Of a stretch of 64,000 bases of DNA, positions 43,357 through 51,843 are shown piece after piece (position 1 is the stretch's first letter; each line of letters starts with the position of its first letter). Under the pieces are notes generated by a model. The model ran no database searches. It saw nothing but the letters and a program-made list of their open reading frames with translations, and had not been told where the DNA came from. The stretch is from Phycisphaerales bacterium. GTDB lineage: Bacteria; Planctomycetota; Phycisphaerae; Phycisphaerales; UBA1924. Location of the stretch: positions 1,302,001 to 1,366,000 of the forward strand of contig JAVJNT010000001.1 in the NCBI GenBank assembly GCA_040217175.1. Direction: 5' to 3'. Made by a program: the position numbers and the translations under genes.

Positions 43357-43932
43357 ATGAAGACTGCTGCGATTCTTGCTGTTGCTGGTGTGGCCGCTGC
43401 TGCCACCGCCCAGAGCATTTCCATCGATGTTGCCAACCCCACCCTGAACCCGGGTGAGAGCACCACCGTCACCCTGAGCGCCGGCTACGGCGGCGGCGAC
43501 TACGCCATCGCTGGCGTGGGCACCGACTTCATCAGCTCGGTCGGCTCGACCGGCTGGAGCGATGTCCAGCTCATCGCCCCCATGGACGGCCCCGGCACCA
43601 GCGCTGGCGCCCCCTCGGGCACCGGCGTGGACGGCATCATCGCCGGCCAGCTGAACTTCCCGATCGCCGGCATCTACGCCGATCCGACCAACCCGATCGC
43701 CTTCTGGAGCGCCACCTACACCGCTCCGGCCGTCGTTGCCGACGCCTTCACCGTCGACCTGAGCACCGACACCAGCCGCTTCGACGTCTACGTCAGCCGT
43801 GACGCCGCTCTCAGCGAGAGCCGCCTCGGCGACCTCCGCGAGGGTCAGGGCGCCATCAACGTGGTTCCCGCTCCCGCCAGCCTCGCGCTGCTCGGCCTCG
43901 GTGGCCTGGCCGCCGCCCGTCGTCGCCGCTAA
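43357..43932 (+). CDS. Exported cohesin/Ig-like protein with VPAP-type sorting tail, tandem copy 2
   Basis: 191 residues from ATG 43357, with GAGGAG eight bases upstream. Same architecture as copy 1: 18-residue signal peptide, IDVANPTLNPGESTTVTLSA, the shared DGPGTSAGAP and IIAGQLNFPIAGIYA segments, and the tail VVPAPASLALLGLGG plus AARRRR. Differences are mostly third-position outside the 101-base identical block. The codons are strongly G/C-ending, as expected for a highly expressed gene. Followed by its own hairpin terminator. Role unknown; surface-exposed is expected from the tail. Confidence 0.85.
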   Translation: MKTAAILAVAGVAAAATAQSISIDVANPTLNPGESTTVTLSAGYGGGDYAIAGVGTDFISSVGSTGWSDVQLIAPMDGPGTSAGAPSGTGVDGIIAGQLNFPIAGIYADPTNPIAFWSATYTAPAVVADAFTVDLSTDTSRFDVYVSRDAALSESRLGDLREGQGAINVVPAPASLALLGLGGLAAARRRR

Positions 43933-43966
43933 TCCGGCTTCAGCGACAGGCTGAATTCTGAATCTG

Positions 43967-44000
43967 CACGGGCCCGACGAGAGTCGGGCCCGTGTTCTTT
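43967..44000 (+). terminator. Rho-independent terminator after tandem copy 2
   Basis: CACGGGCCCGAC (43967-43978) and GTCGGGCCCGTG (43983-43994) form a perfect 12-bp stem with a GAGA loop, then TTCTTTT. The same loop as the terminator of copy 1. Confidence 0.9.
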
Positions 44001-44127
44001 TGGGGCGCGAACAAGGCCGGACGAGCGACCGACGCGGAACTTGCTCGGCTCGCGTGCGGACCGGATCGAGCAATTCACGCACGATGCCGACGAGTCTCGG
44101 TACGTTGCAAGCGAGAGGAGCAGAGAA

Positions 44128-44712
44128 ATGCGTGGGATGGTGCTCATCGTCGTCGCCGGAACCTGTGGGGCCGCGCTCGGCCAATCGCTCCAGATCCAGT
44201 TTGCCAACCCGACGCTGAATCCTGGGGAAACGACCGTGGTGACCTTGTCGGCCAGCTATGGCTCGGGTGACTACGCGATCGCCGGCATCGCCACCGACTT
44301 GATTGCATCGAGCGGCTCCGATGGATGGAGCGATCTTGAGCTCGTTGCATCCATGGACGGGCCTGGCACGACCGCCGGGGCGCCCTCAGCGACCGGCATC
44401 GACGGAATCATCGCTGGTCAGCTGAACATCCCGATCGCCGGCATCTACGCCGACGGCTCGAATCCGATCGCGTTCTGGCGGGCGACGTACACATCGCCGG
44501 CCATCGTCGGCAGCGCGTTCGACCTGGAAGTGTCGACGGTCACCAGCCGCTTCGACGTGTACGTCTCGCGTGGCTCGGCGACCAGCGAGAGCCGGCTGGC
44601 CGACCTGACCGAAGCTCGAGGCGGCATCTTCGTGGTGCCCGCTCCATCGGGGGCGGCGGTGCTTGGCGCGGGGCTCATCGCTGGCTTTCGACGGCGGCGA
44701 AGGTCCGCGTAA
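44128..44712 (+). CDS. Exported cohesin/Ig-like protein with VPAP-type sorting tail, tandem copy 3
   Basis: 194 residues from ATG 44128, with GAGGAG about eight bases upstream. It shares FANPTLNPGETTVVTLSA, GDYAIAGIATDL, DGPGTTAGAPSATGIDGI, IAGQLNIPIAGIYAD, NPIAFWRATYTSP and SRFDVYVSRG with copies 1 and 2 but has diverged more at both DNA and protein level. The tail is VVPAPSGAAVLGAGLIAGFRRRRR plus two residues. No strong terminator follows; the convergent apt gene ends 35 bases downstream. Probably the older duplicate. Confidence 0.85.
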   Translation: MRGMVLIVVAGTCGAALGQSLQIQFANPTLNPGETTVVTLSASYGSGDYAIAGIATDLIASSGSDGWSDLELVASMDGPGTTAGAPSATGIDGIIAGQLNIPIAGIYADGSNPIAFWRATYTSPAIVGSAFDLEVSTVTSRFDVYVSRGSATSESRLADLTEARGGIFVVPAPSGAAVLGAGLIAGFRRRRRSA

Positions 44713-44747
44713 TCTCGGTTCACCGGTCGATGGCAACGTCGACTGGC

Positions 44748-45269
44748 TCAGAACCGCAGAACGTGGTGCAGCGGATCGATGGCGCCGAGCTTCGAACGTC
44801 CCCCGAGTGCCTCGAGTTCGATGAGCACGGTGGCGCCGATGATGGTCGCACCGGCCATGGTGGCCAGCTTGGCCGAGGCGTCGAGCGTGCCGCCCGTGGC
44901 GAGCAGGTCGTCGACGATGAGGACGCTGCTGCCCGCGGGGATGTCGCCCGCGTGGATCTCGAGCCGATCGACGCCGTATTCGAGCTCATACTCGACGTGG
45001 TGGACGTCGCGCGGCAGCTTTCCGGCCTTTCGGATGGGCACGAATCCGGCCGAGAGCGCCTGGGCGATGGCGGTGCCGAAGATGAAGCCGCGAGACTCGG
45101 CGCCCAGAACGAGGTCGACCCGCTTGCCTCGGAATGGGTTGACCATGAGTTCGACCGCGAGGGCGAGGGCGCCCGGGTCGGCGAGCAAGGGCGTGAAGTC
45201 CTTGAAGACGATGCCGGGCTTTGGGAAGTCTGGAACGTCCTTGATAAACCGGAGCAGGTTGGCTTGCAT
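44748..45269 (-). CDS. apt: Adenine phosphoribosyltransferase
   Basis: 173 residues from ATG 45269. Typical motifs: FPKPGIVFKDFTPLLADP near the N-terminus, GAESRGFIFG, IRKAGKLPRDV and the PRPP-binding loop VLIVDDLLATGGTL. The length is the family norm. It salvages adenine with PRPP to AMP. A TATGCT hexamer upstream (around 45312-45317 on the minus strand) may be its -10, giving a leader of about 40 bases. Divergent from groES. Confidence 0.95.
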   Translation of the reverse strand: MQANLLRFIKDVPDFPKPGIVFKDFTPLLADPGALALAVELMVNPFRGKRVDLVLGAESRGFIFGTAIAQALSAGFVPIRKAGKLPRDVHHVEYELEYGVDRLEIHAGDIPAGSSVLIVDDLLATGGTLDASAKLATMAGATIIGATVLIELEALGGRSKLGAIDPLHHVLRF

Positions 45270-45388
45270 CGGGTGGTCCCAGGGGTGTCCGGAGCTTGGC
45301 GATCGCGGACCTAGCATAGCGGCGCGTTGGGCCGGCCTCGTTGCGGCGGCGGCCGGTCGAGTGAAATGGGTGGTTCGGGAGGCAGTCG

Positions 45389-45733
45389 ATGGCTCGTGCA
45401 AGTTCGACCAAGCGTATCGAGACGGTCGAGCCGATCGGCGCGCGTGTGCTCATCCGAAAGGATGAGGACAAGAAGCAGACCAAGGCCGGCCTGCACCTGC
45501 CCGACAAGATGGAGATTCCCACGCTGACCGGGCGGATCGTGGCGATCTCGAGCCAGGTGGCCAGCGACGAGGACTACCCGGTCCGGCAGTATCAGCGGGT
45601 GTTGTTCCATCCCGGCAAGGCGATTCCGGTCGATTTTGAGGGCGATAACCGGCTCTTTGTGGTGCCGATCACCGACGTCGTGGCGGTGTTCCGGGCCGCC
45701 GGGGATGACACGGACGCCGACGGCGGCGCGTAG
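45389..45733 (+). CDS. groES: Co-chaperonin GroES, stand-alone copy
   Basis: 114 residues with GGGAGG six bases upstream. IGARVLIRKDE, the mobile-loop region (KKQTKAGLHLPDK), TGRIVAISSQV and a RVLFHPGKAIPVDF core match GroES. The N-terminal 14 residues and Asp/Gly-rich C-terminal 12 residues are extra. GroES caps GroEL in ATP-driven protein folding. No groEL is adjacent, so this is either a separated partner or a divergent second copy. The next gene, aroA, starts 15 bases on and may be co-transcribed. Confidence 0.85.
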   Translation: MARASSTKRIETVEPIGARVLIRKDEDKKQTKAGLHLPDKMEIPTLTGRIVAISSQVASDEDYPVRQYQRVLFHPGKAIPVDFEGDNRLFVVPITDVVAVFRAAGDDTDADGGA

Positions 45734-45747
45734 GAACCTTCGACGCG

Positions 45748-47190
45748 ATGCCCGATCATGCACCCCACGCCGGACCCGAGGAGATGGCGTCGCACCTGGC
45801 GGCGCCGCTGGAGTCGCTGGCCGACCCGCTGGCGGTGCCGACACTCCGGTCCGTGATCGGCGATGATCGATTCGACGTGACGCTCCGCCCACCGGGCAGC
45901 AAGAGTCTGACGAATCGCGCGTTGCTGCTCGCAGCGCTGGCGCGAGGCCGCAGCGAACTTCGCGGCGCGCTGACGGATGCAACGGATACGCGCGTGATGA
46001 TCGCGGCGCTGCGCACGCTCGGCGCAGAGATTGAAGTTGACGCGGGCGTGATGCGCGTGTCGGGGGTTGGCGGGCGTTGGTCACCCGCGGGCGGAAGCGA
46101 GGTCACCCTCGATCTGGAGAACGCCGGCACGGCCACGCGGTTCCTGGCTGCGGCGAGCGTGCTCTCGCCTGCGCCGATCATCATTACCGGCAACGCGCGA
46201 ATGCGTGCCAGGCCGATCGGTGAGCTTGCCGGTGCTTTGGGAGACTTGGGCGCACGCATCGAGAGCCTCGAAACACCGGGCTGCCCGCCCATCCGGGTGA
46301 CACCGCCGGCGGACGTGCCCGAGCGCGGGCAGGTGTTCTTCGATGAACTTCCATCCAGCCAGTTCGTGTCGGCCGTTCTCATGCTGGGTGCCTTCTTGCC
46401 GGGCGGGCTCGCGGTCGAGATCGATGGCGAGGTCACCAGCGCGTCGTACGTCCGCATGACGATGGGCCTCTTGGATGCACTGGGCGTCAGCGTTCGCTCG
46501 TCGGCAGACCTCCGCGTGCTCCGCGTGGCGTCACGCGGGGGCGCGATCGACGGGTTCGAGTTGGACATCGAGCCGGATGCGAGCGGGGCGTCGGTATTCT
46601 GGGCGGCCGCGGCGTCGTCTCCGGGCTCGCGCGTGACCATGGCCGGCGTCGATGAGTCTGGCCTCCAGGGCGACGTGGGGTTTCCATCGGTCCTCGCCCG
46701 GATGGGTGCGGAAGTGACGTCGGTTTCGGCCGATGACTCGCCGAGCGGATCGAAGCTCGGCGTTCGCGGTGGGGCCACGATCATGCCAGTGATGGCCGAC
46801 ATGCGCGACATGCCCGACGCGGCGATGGCCCTGGTCGTGCTTGCGGCGCTTGCCAAGGGCGGGTCGATGATCCGCGGGCTGCACACGCTGCGCGTGAAGG
46901 AAACGGATCGGCTGCAGGCGCTCAAGACCGAGCTGGCGAGGGTCGGCGTGGATGTCGAGCTCGACGTTCACGGCGAAGACGGCGCCGTTCGCGTGGAGCC
47001 ACCGACCGGCGGGCTGGACCGGTCCGAGTCGGCTCCGGCGGTGGTGTTCGAGACGTACGACGACCACCGGATGGCGATGGCGCTGTCGCTCATCGCGCTG
47101 CACCGACCGAACGTGAGCATCGCCGACCCGGGGTGCGTGCGGAAGACGTATCCGGGGTTCTGGGCGGAGCTGGCCAAGGTCTATCAGTAG
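45748..47190 (+). CDS. aroA: 3-phosphoshikimate 1-carboxyvinyltransferase (EPSP synthase)
   Basis: 480 residues, longer than usual (about 430) because of a 40-residue N-terminal extension. Motifs: [16 protein letters not shown] (phosphate/PEP loop), [37 protein letters not shown] and [12 protein letters not shown]. The enzyme joins shikimate-3-phosphate and PEP in the aromatic amino acid pathway. The substitution pattern around GSKS and NAGTATR does not tell class I from II for certain. Start ATG 45748 lacks a strong Shine-Dalgarno; GAGGAG at 45779-45784 precedes an internal ATG at 45784 too closely to use. It follows groES closely. Confidence 0.95.
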   Translation: MPDHAPHAGPEEMASHLAAPLESLADPLAVPTLRSVIGDDRFDVTLRPPGSKSLTNRALLLAALARGRSELRGALTDATDTRVMIAALRTLGAEIEVDAGVMRVSGVGGRWSPAGGSEVTLDLENAGTATRFLAAASVLSPAPIIITGNARMRARPIGELAGALGDLGARIESLETPGCPPIRVTPPADVPERGQVFFDELPSSQFVSAVLMLGAFLPGGLAVEIDGEVTSASYVRMTMGLLDALGVSVRSSADLRVLRVASRGGAIDGFELDIEPDASGASVFWAAAASSPGSRVTMAGVDESGLQGDVGFPSVLARMGAEVTSVSADDSPSGSKLGVRGGATIMPVMADMRDMPDAAMALVVLAALAKGGSMIRGLHTLRVKETDRLQALKTELARVGVDVELDVHGEDGAVRVEPPTGGLDRSESAPAVVFETYDDHRMAMALSLIALHRPNVSIADPGCVRKTYPGFWAELAKVYQ

Positions 47191-47263
47191 CGACCAATAC
47201 TCGGCATCTGGCAACCTACACTGGGAGTTTCGAGCACGATGCCCGACTCTGGAGACTTGCCTC

Positions 47264-48502
47264 ATGCCCGCGACCGCCGAGCCGATTACGACCGTGGATG
47301 GCCGCCTGAACGTGCCGAGCCACGTCATCATCCCGTTCATCGAGGGTGACGGGACGGGACCGGACATCTGGGCGGCTTCCGTGCGGGTGTTCGATGCGGC
47401 GGTTGAAAAGGCGTATGGCGGCGAGCGGAAGATCCACTGGCACGAGGTGCTCGCGGGCGAGAAAGCCCACAACGAGACCGGTGAGTGGCTTCCCGACGCG
47501 ACGCTCGACGCGTTTCGCGAGTACCTCGTCGGCATCAAGGGGCCATTGACCACGCCCACCGGCGGCGGCATTCGCTCCATTAATGTTGCGCTCAGGCAGC
47601 AGCTCGACCTGTACACCTGCCTGCGGCCCGTGCGTTGGTTCGAGGGCGTGCCCAGCCCGCTCAAGAACCCGGGGCTGACCGACATGGTCATCTTCCGCGA
47701 GAACACCGAGGATATTTACGCGGGCATCGAGTTCGAGGCCGGCAGCGACGACCTGGCGAAGTTCAAGCAGGGCTTCAGCCAGACGTTCCCCGATCGATGG
47801 GCGAAGGTTCGCTTCCCCGACTCGTGCGGCATCGGTCTCAAGCCGGTGTCGCGGGAGGGCACCGAGCGGATCGTCCGGGCGGCGATCCAGTACGCGATCG
47901 ACCACGAACGGCCGTCGGTGACGCTGGTGCACAAGGGCAACATCATGAAGTTCACCGAGGGCGCCTTCATGAAGTGGGGCTACGAGGTGGCGGCGGAGCA
48001 CTTCGGAGCGACGCCGCTCGATGGCGGCCCGTGGCACGAGTTCACCGCACCCGACGGCAAGAAGATCGTGATCAAGGACGTGATCGCCGACGCGTTCCTG
48101 CAGCAGATCCTGACTCGACCGGCCGAGTACGACGTGATCGCGACGATGAACCTCAATGGCGACTACGTGAGCGACGCGCTCGCGGCCTGCGTGGGCGGCA
48201 TCGGCATCGCGCCGGGGGCGAACATCAACTACGACACCGGCCACGCCGTCTTCGAGGCCACGCACGGCACGGCGCCGAAGTACGCCGGGCAGGACAAGGT
48301 GAACCCGGGCAGCGTGATCCTGTCGGGCGAGCTCATGCTTCGGCACTTGGGCTGGAACGAGGCGGCCGACCTGATCATCAAGGGCATGGAGGGTGCGATC
48401 GCCGCGAAGACGGTGACGTACGACTTCGAGCGGCTGATGGAGGGTGCGACGCTGCTCAAGTGCAGCGAGTTTGGCGAGGCTGTGGTAGAGAAGATGGCAT
48501 GA
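47264..48502 (+). CDS. icd: NADP-dependent isocitrate dehydrogenase
   Basis: 412 residues with GGAG nine bases upstream and a -10-like TACACT at 47217-47222. Motifs: [25 protein letters not shown] (Ser equal to the phosphorylated Ser113 of E. coli), [24 protein letters not shown] and [17 protein letters not shown]. The Lys-Tyr pair in GTAPKYAG is the NADP-specific form. It oxidatively decarboxylates isocitrate to 2-oxoglutarate in the TCA cycle. Stop overlaps the next ATG by ATGA, coupling it to a small unknown gene. Confidence 0.95.
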   Translation: MPATAEPITTVDGRLNVPSHVIIPFIEGDGTGPDIWAASVRVFDAAVEKAYGGERKIHWHEVLAGEKAHNETGEWLPDATLDAFREYLVGIKGPLTTPTGGGIRSINVALRQQLDLYTCLRPVRWFEGVPSPLKNPGLTDMVIFRENTEDIYAGIEFEAGSDDLAKFKQGFSQTFPDRWAKVRFPDSCGIGLKPVSREGTERIVRAAIQYAIDHERPSVTLVHKGNIMKFTEGAFMKWGYEVAAEHFGATPLDGGPWHEFTAPDGKKIVIKDVIADAFLQQILTRPAEYDVIATMNLNGDYVSDALAACVGGIGIAPGANINYDTGHAVFEATHGTAPKYAGQDKVNPGSVILSGELMLRHLGWNEAADLIIKGMEGAIAAKTVTYDFERLMEGATLLKCSEFGEAVVEKMA

Positions 48503-48822
48503 CCAAGAAGTTCGAGGGTCGGTGGCCCTTTCTCTATGACTCGATGTCGCCGACACTGTCGCTCAAGCGGATCTTTTCAGAAGACCAGCCGATCCTGTAT
48601 GTCTGCCACGACTACGACGGAGGATACCAGTTCCTCGATGGTGGCGATGTTTCGGAGGAAGACGCTGCGGTGGTAGCTCTGGAAGAGGTGTTCAGGCTCG
48701 ACCCGACCATCGCGGAAGTCGCGTGCCTCCCGCCCGGCTGGAGGGCGTATCGCGACCGGGTCGAAGATCTCTGGCAACTCTTGCTCCCGCCCGACGACGA
48801 ACAGAACGATCAAGAGGACTAG
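48499..48822 (+). CDS. Small protein of unknown function coupled to icd
   Basis: 107 residues from ATG 48499, overlapping the icd stop. No signal peptide. The sequence has [18 protein letters not shown], then acidic [18 protein letters not shown] and the ending [17 protein letters not shown]. This 'CHD...DGGWQFL...VAL.E....DP...LPPGW.A.R' arrangement resembles small uncharacterised cytosolic proteins (DUF2185-like/immunity-like), but I cannot assign it with confidence. Translational coupling suggests it may act with isocitrate dehydrogenase or simply share its promoter. The next gene follows after four bases. Confidence 0.75.
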   Translation: MTKKFEGRWPFLYDSMSPTLSLKRIFSEDQPILYVCHDYDGGYQFLDGGDVSEEDAAVVALEEVFRLDPTIAEVACLPPGWRAYRDRVEDLWQLLLPPDDEQNDQED

Positions 48823-48826
48823 CACC

Positions 48827-49993
48827 ATGCGGCTCATGCTGTTCACCGACACGCTTGGCGACGTGAATGGCGTGAGCCGATTCATTCGCAACATGGGACA
48901 CGAATCGCTGGCGGCGGGGCGCGAGCTCTTGATCGCCACTTCGACGCGGTTCGAGGTGCCCGATGATCCGTGCTTCTACAACGTCGCGCCGAAGTTCGCG
49001 ATGAAGATGCCCAAGTACGCCGAGCTGGACATGGTGATCCCGCGGAAGGGTGATCTGGTCCGGAGGGCCGACGAGTTTCAGCCCGACGTGGTGCACGTGT
49101 CGACGCCCGGCTCAGTGGGCAAGGTCGGGCGCGACTACGCCAAGAAGCGCGGCATCCCGATCGCCGGCGTGTACCACACCGACTTTCCGGCGTACCTCGA
49201 GCACCTGTTCAACGACGAGATGTACGGCACCATCACGGCCCAGTACATGAAGTTCTTCTACAAGCCTTTCGAGCTCATCTTGTCTCGCAGCGAGCAGTAC
49301 ATGGAGTCGCTCGAGAAGCTGGGCTTTTCGCGGGATCGCATGGCCAAGCTCGAGCCGGGCATCAAGCTGGACGACTTCGACGCCAAGCACAAGGACGAAG
49401 GCGCGTGGGACGAGTACGGCCTGCCGCGTGACTCGGTGAAGGTGCTGTACGTCGGGCGGATCAGCACGGAGAAGAACCTGCCGATGCTGACGGCTATCTG
49501 GCCCAAGGTTCGCGAGCGGGCGAAGGCGGCGGGCGTCGATGCGAGGCTGGTCATCGTCGGCGGCGGACCCTACCTCGACGAGATGAAGTCGGCCCTCGGC
49601 GGGCACGGCACGGTGTTCCCGGGCTTCAAGCACGGCACCGAATTGGCGACGCTGTACGCGTCGGCGGACATGTTCGTGTTCCCATCGTTGACGGACACGC
49701 TCGGGCAGGTGGTGCTCGAGAGTCAGGCCAGCGGCATCCCCGTCATCGTGGCGGATCAAGGCGGACCGAAGGAGGTCGTCGACGACGGCCGCACGGGCTT
49801 GGTGCTGCCCGGGCACAAGACGCACGCATGGGTCGACGCCGTGAGCGATCTGGTGATCGACCACGACAAGCGGAAGGCGATGGGTGCGGCGGGCGTGCCG
49901 TGGTCGCAGAACTTTTCGATCTCGGCGAGCTTCGAGAAGTTCTGGGCGGCGCACGAGGCGCTCGTGCGGGAGCCTGCGCTCCAGGGCGCCTAG
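48827..49993 (+). CDS. GT4-type glycosyltransferase
   Basis: 388 residues, with AGAGGA upstream. GT-B fold: LFTDTLGDVNGVSRFIRNMG at the N-terminus (Gly-rich loop), DVVHVSTPGSVG, YHTDFPAYLEHLF, then LYVGRISTEKNL, VIVGGGPYLDEM, FPGFKHGTELATLYASADMFVFPSLTDTLGQVVLE, where the last E is the nucleotide-sugar ligand of the E-x7-E motif. The sequence is closest to family 4 mannosyl- or glucosyltransferases such as those making glycolipids. Sugar donor and acceptor are not readable. Last gene of the icd cluster. Confidence 0.9.
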   Translation: MRLMLFTDTLGDVNGVSRFIRNMGHESLAAGRELLIATSTRFEVPDDPCFYNVAPKFAMKMPKYAELDMVIPRKGDLVRRADEFQPDVVHVSTPGSVGKVGRDYAKKRGIPIAGVYHTDFPAYLEHLFNDEMYGTITAQYMKFFYKPFELILSRSEQYMESLEKLGFSRDRMAKLEPGIKLDDFDAKHKDEGAWDEYGLPRDSVKVLYVGRISTEKNLPMLTAIWPKVRERAKAAGVDARLVIVGGGPYLDEMKSALGGHGTVFPGFKHGTELATLYASADMFVFPSLTDTLGQVVLESQASGIPVIVADQGGPKEVVDDGRTGLVLPGHKTHAWVDAVSDLVIDHDKRKAMGAAGVPWSQNFSISASFEKFWAAHEALVREPALQGA

Positions 49994-50018
49994 GTCGGGG
50001 CGAGGTCCGGGGCCGGAC

Positions 50019-50387
50019 TTAGGGCCAGGGCTCGTACGACACGACGCGGTCGAGCACGTTGGCGTCGGCGACGAGGGCGACCTTCGGCTGATGGGCCACG
50101 TACTCGGCCTCGTCCATCAGGGCATAGTGCATGATGATGAGCTTGTCGCCCGGCGTGACGAGCTGGGCGGCGGCGCCGTTGACCTCGATGACGCCGTCGT
50201 CGCCCAGGAAGACGTAGGTCTCGAAGCGCTCGCCATTGGCGACGTTGGCGACCTCGACGGCGTCGCTCGCCCGCAAGCCGACGGCCCGCAGCAGCCGGCG
50301 GTCGATGGTGATCGAGCCCACGTAGTCAGGCCGGGCCGCCGTCACGGCCGGCATGTGGATCTTGCTATGGAGCACTTTTCTGAGCAT
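50019..50387 (-). CDS. panD: Aspartate 1-decarboxylase (pyruvoyl type)
   Basis: 122 residues. MLRKVLHSKIHMPAVT is the canonical start, and Gly24-Ser25 in YVGSITID is the self-cleavage site that makes the pyruvoyl cofactor. ANVANGERFETYVF and GDKLIIMHYALM follow the family pattern. It makes beta-alanine for pantothenate and CoA. Normally PanD contains YEGSCAID; here Ile replaces Cys after the Ser, a common variant. TATCAT nine bases before the ATG suggests a very short leader. Divergent from the LTxxQ protein at 50521. Confidence 0.95.
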   Translation of the reverse strand: MLRKVLHSKIHMPAVTAARPDYVGSITIDRRLLRAVGLRASDAVEVANVANGERFETYVFLGDDGVIEVNGAAAQLVTPGDKLIIMHYALMDEAEYVAHQPKVALVADANVLDRVVSYEPWP

Positions 50388-50396
50388 GGGAAGGGG

Positions 50397-50402
50397 ATGA
50401 TA
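50397..50402 (-). promoter_or_regulatory. -10-like TATCAT before panD
   Basis: Minus-strand TATCAT nine bases before the panD ATG at 50387. Confidence 0.4.
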
Positions 50403-50411
50403 GAGGAGGCG

Positions 50412-50472
50412 TGCGGTTTCGACCGCAAGAATCGTGCGTCTCGAGCGGGCAATAACGGGCGTTGCCCGCTCG
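50412..50472. promoter_or_regulatory. Two hairpins in the divergent leader region
   Basis: TGCGGT/ACCGCA around TTCG (50412-50427), then CGAGCGGGCAA (50442-50452) paired with TTGCCCGCTCG (50462-50472), a perfect 11-bp stem with a 9-base loop. Both lie between panD and the gene at 50521. They could be operators or a structured 5' leader; they lack a T-run, so not an obvious terminator. Confidence 0.45.
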
Positions 50473-50520
50473 TTGATCGCGGCGGGCGCGGTGCGCCCCC
50501 ACTACCGGAGGTTGCCGACC

Positions 50521-51732
50521 ATGAGCAGGGTATTTAATCGGGTTTTGATCGGGATGTCGTGCGTGGCCCTGTGGCTGGCCGCGGCGCCGGCGTTCGGGCA
50601 GTTTGGCGGCGGCGGATTCGGCGGTGCCGAGGGCCCGCGGGTCAACCGCGAGCAGTTGGAGGACTACGCCGAGATCCTCGGGCTGGACGCGGACCAGCGT
50701 GAGATCGCCCAGATGATGCTCGAAGAGTACATCGACGGGGTTCAGACGGCGACGGACGCGATGCGCGAGGCCGCCCAGCAGGCCCGCCAGGAGTACGAGG
50801 AAACGCGCGATCGGTCGGCCTTTGGCGAACTGCGGGAGATGAGCGAGCAGACACGCGAGCGTGTCGCGACGCTCGAGGCCCAGCTCATGTCCGACCTTCA
50901 GACGATGCTCACGCCCGAGCAGGGCGAGGCCTGGCCCCGGGTCGAGATGGCGCATCGCCGGGCGACGACGCTCCCCCGCGGGCTCATGAGCGGCGAGCGT
51001 GTTGACCTGTTCGAGATCGTGAAGGGCTTGGAACTCGAGGGCGAGCCCGCGAGCGAGGCCCAGGCGTTGCTCACCGATTACGAGATGGCTCTCGACCGAG
51101 TCTTGGTCGCCCGCAACGATAAGTTTGAGCAGGGCCTGGAGATGTTCCGCCAGCGCGATTTTGAGTCGTTGCAGAGCCACTTCGAGGACGCCCGCGAGGC
51201 CAGCATCCGAGTCCGCGACACGAACCGGACGTTTGCTCGCCGGCTCGAGGCCGTCGTGCCCGAGGAGAAGCTGCCCGCGTTCGAATCGGCCGTCCAGCGA
51301 GCGAGCTTCCCGTCGGTGTACCGGCAGAACCGGGCCGACCGTGCGCTCGAGGCCGCCAAGGGCCTGGAAGACCTTAGCGACGACCAGCGTGAGCGGATCG
51401 AGGCGATCGGCCTGACCACCGAGCGACGGATGGTGCAGGTCAACCGCAAGCTGGCCGACACGATCGAAAGCAACGAGGTCAGCATGACGCTGCGCGACAT
51501 GATGCGTGGCGGGCGTCGTGGAAACGAGGACGGCACCCGCGAACTCTTCAGCGAGAAGCGCGAGGTCGTGAACCAGACCGTCGAGCAGATCCGCGCGGTG
51601 CTCACCGAGGACCAGGCCGCGAAGATCGACGCCGCGATGGGCTCCGACGAGGAGCGCGAGGGCCGGGGGGATCGGGCCCGGCGTGGCGGCCGCGGCGATC
51701 AGGCCCAGCGGACTCGCCAGCGCGAGTTCTAG
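50521..51732 (+). CDS. Exported helical protein with LTxxQ-like repeats, paralogue 1
   Basis: 403 residues from ATG 50521, with GGAGG eight bases upstream. The signal peptide (1-26, ALWLAAAPAFG) precedes a Gly-rich linker. The rest is almost all helix, with three LTxxQ-like sites: MLTPEQGEAW, DLSDDQRERI and VLTEDQAAKI. It shares EILGLDADQREIAQMML, SVYRQNRADRALEAAKGL and the AWPRVEMAHRRA segment with the next two genes. LTxxQ helices occur in periplasmic Spy/CpxP-type proteins that sense or chaperone misfolded protein. The Arg/Gly-rich C-terminus is basic. It is the first of three paralogues before the secretion operon. Confidence 0.82.
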   Translation: MSRVFNRVLIGMSCVALWLAAAPAFGQFGGGGFGGAEGPRVNREQLEDYAEILGLDADQREIAQMMLEEYIDGVQTATDAMREAAQQARQEYEETRDRSAFGELREMSEQTRERVATLEAQLMSDLQTMLTPEQGEAWPRVEMAHRRATTLPRGLMSGERVDLFEIVKGLELEGEPASEAQALLTDYEMALDRVLVARNDKFEQGLEMFRQRDFESLQSHFEDAREASIRVRDTNRTFARRLEAVVPEEKLPAFESAVQRASFPSVYRQNRADRALEAAKGLEDLSDDQRERIEAIGLTTERRMVQVNRKLADTIESNEVSMTLRDMMRGGRRGNEDGTRELFSEKREVVNQTVEQIRAVLTEDQAAKIDAAMGSDEEREGRGDRARRGGRGDQAQRTRQREF

Positions 51733-51843
51733 TCCGGCGTTTCGAGTTCGTGGGGTCTGGCCGGCATGACGGCCTGAGCGACGCGGCGCATCCCTTGGTC
51801 GGGGGCGCTGCGTCGCGGTCTTTGGCCCCCGGGAGGCTGCGTG

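Noticed and set aside
48499-48822. Toxin-antitoxin partner for the small icd-coupled gene
   Set aside because: No second small gene accompanies it and no toxin motif is seen.
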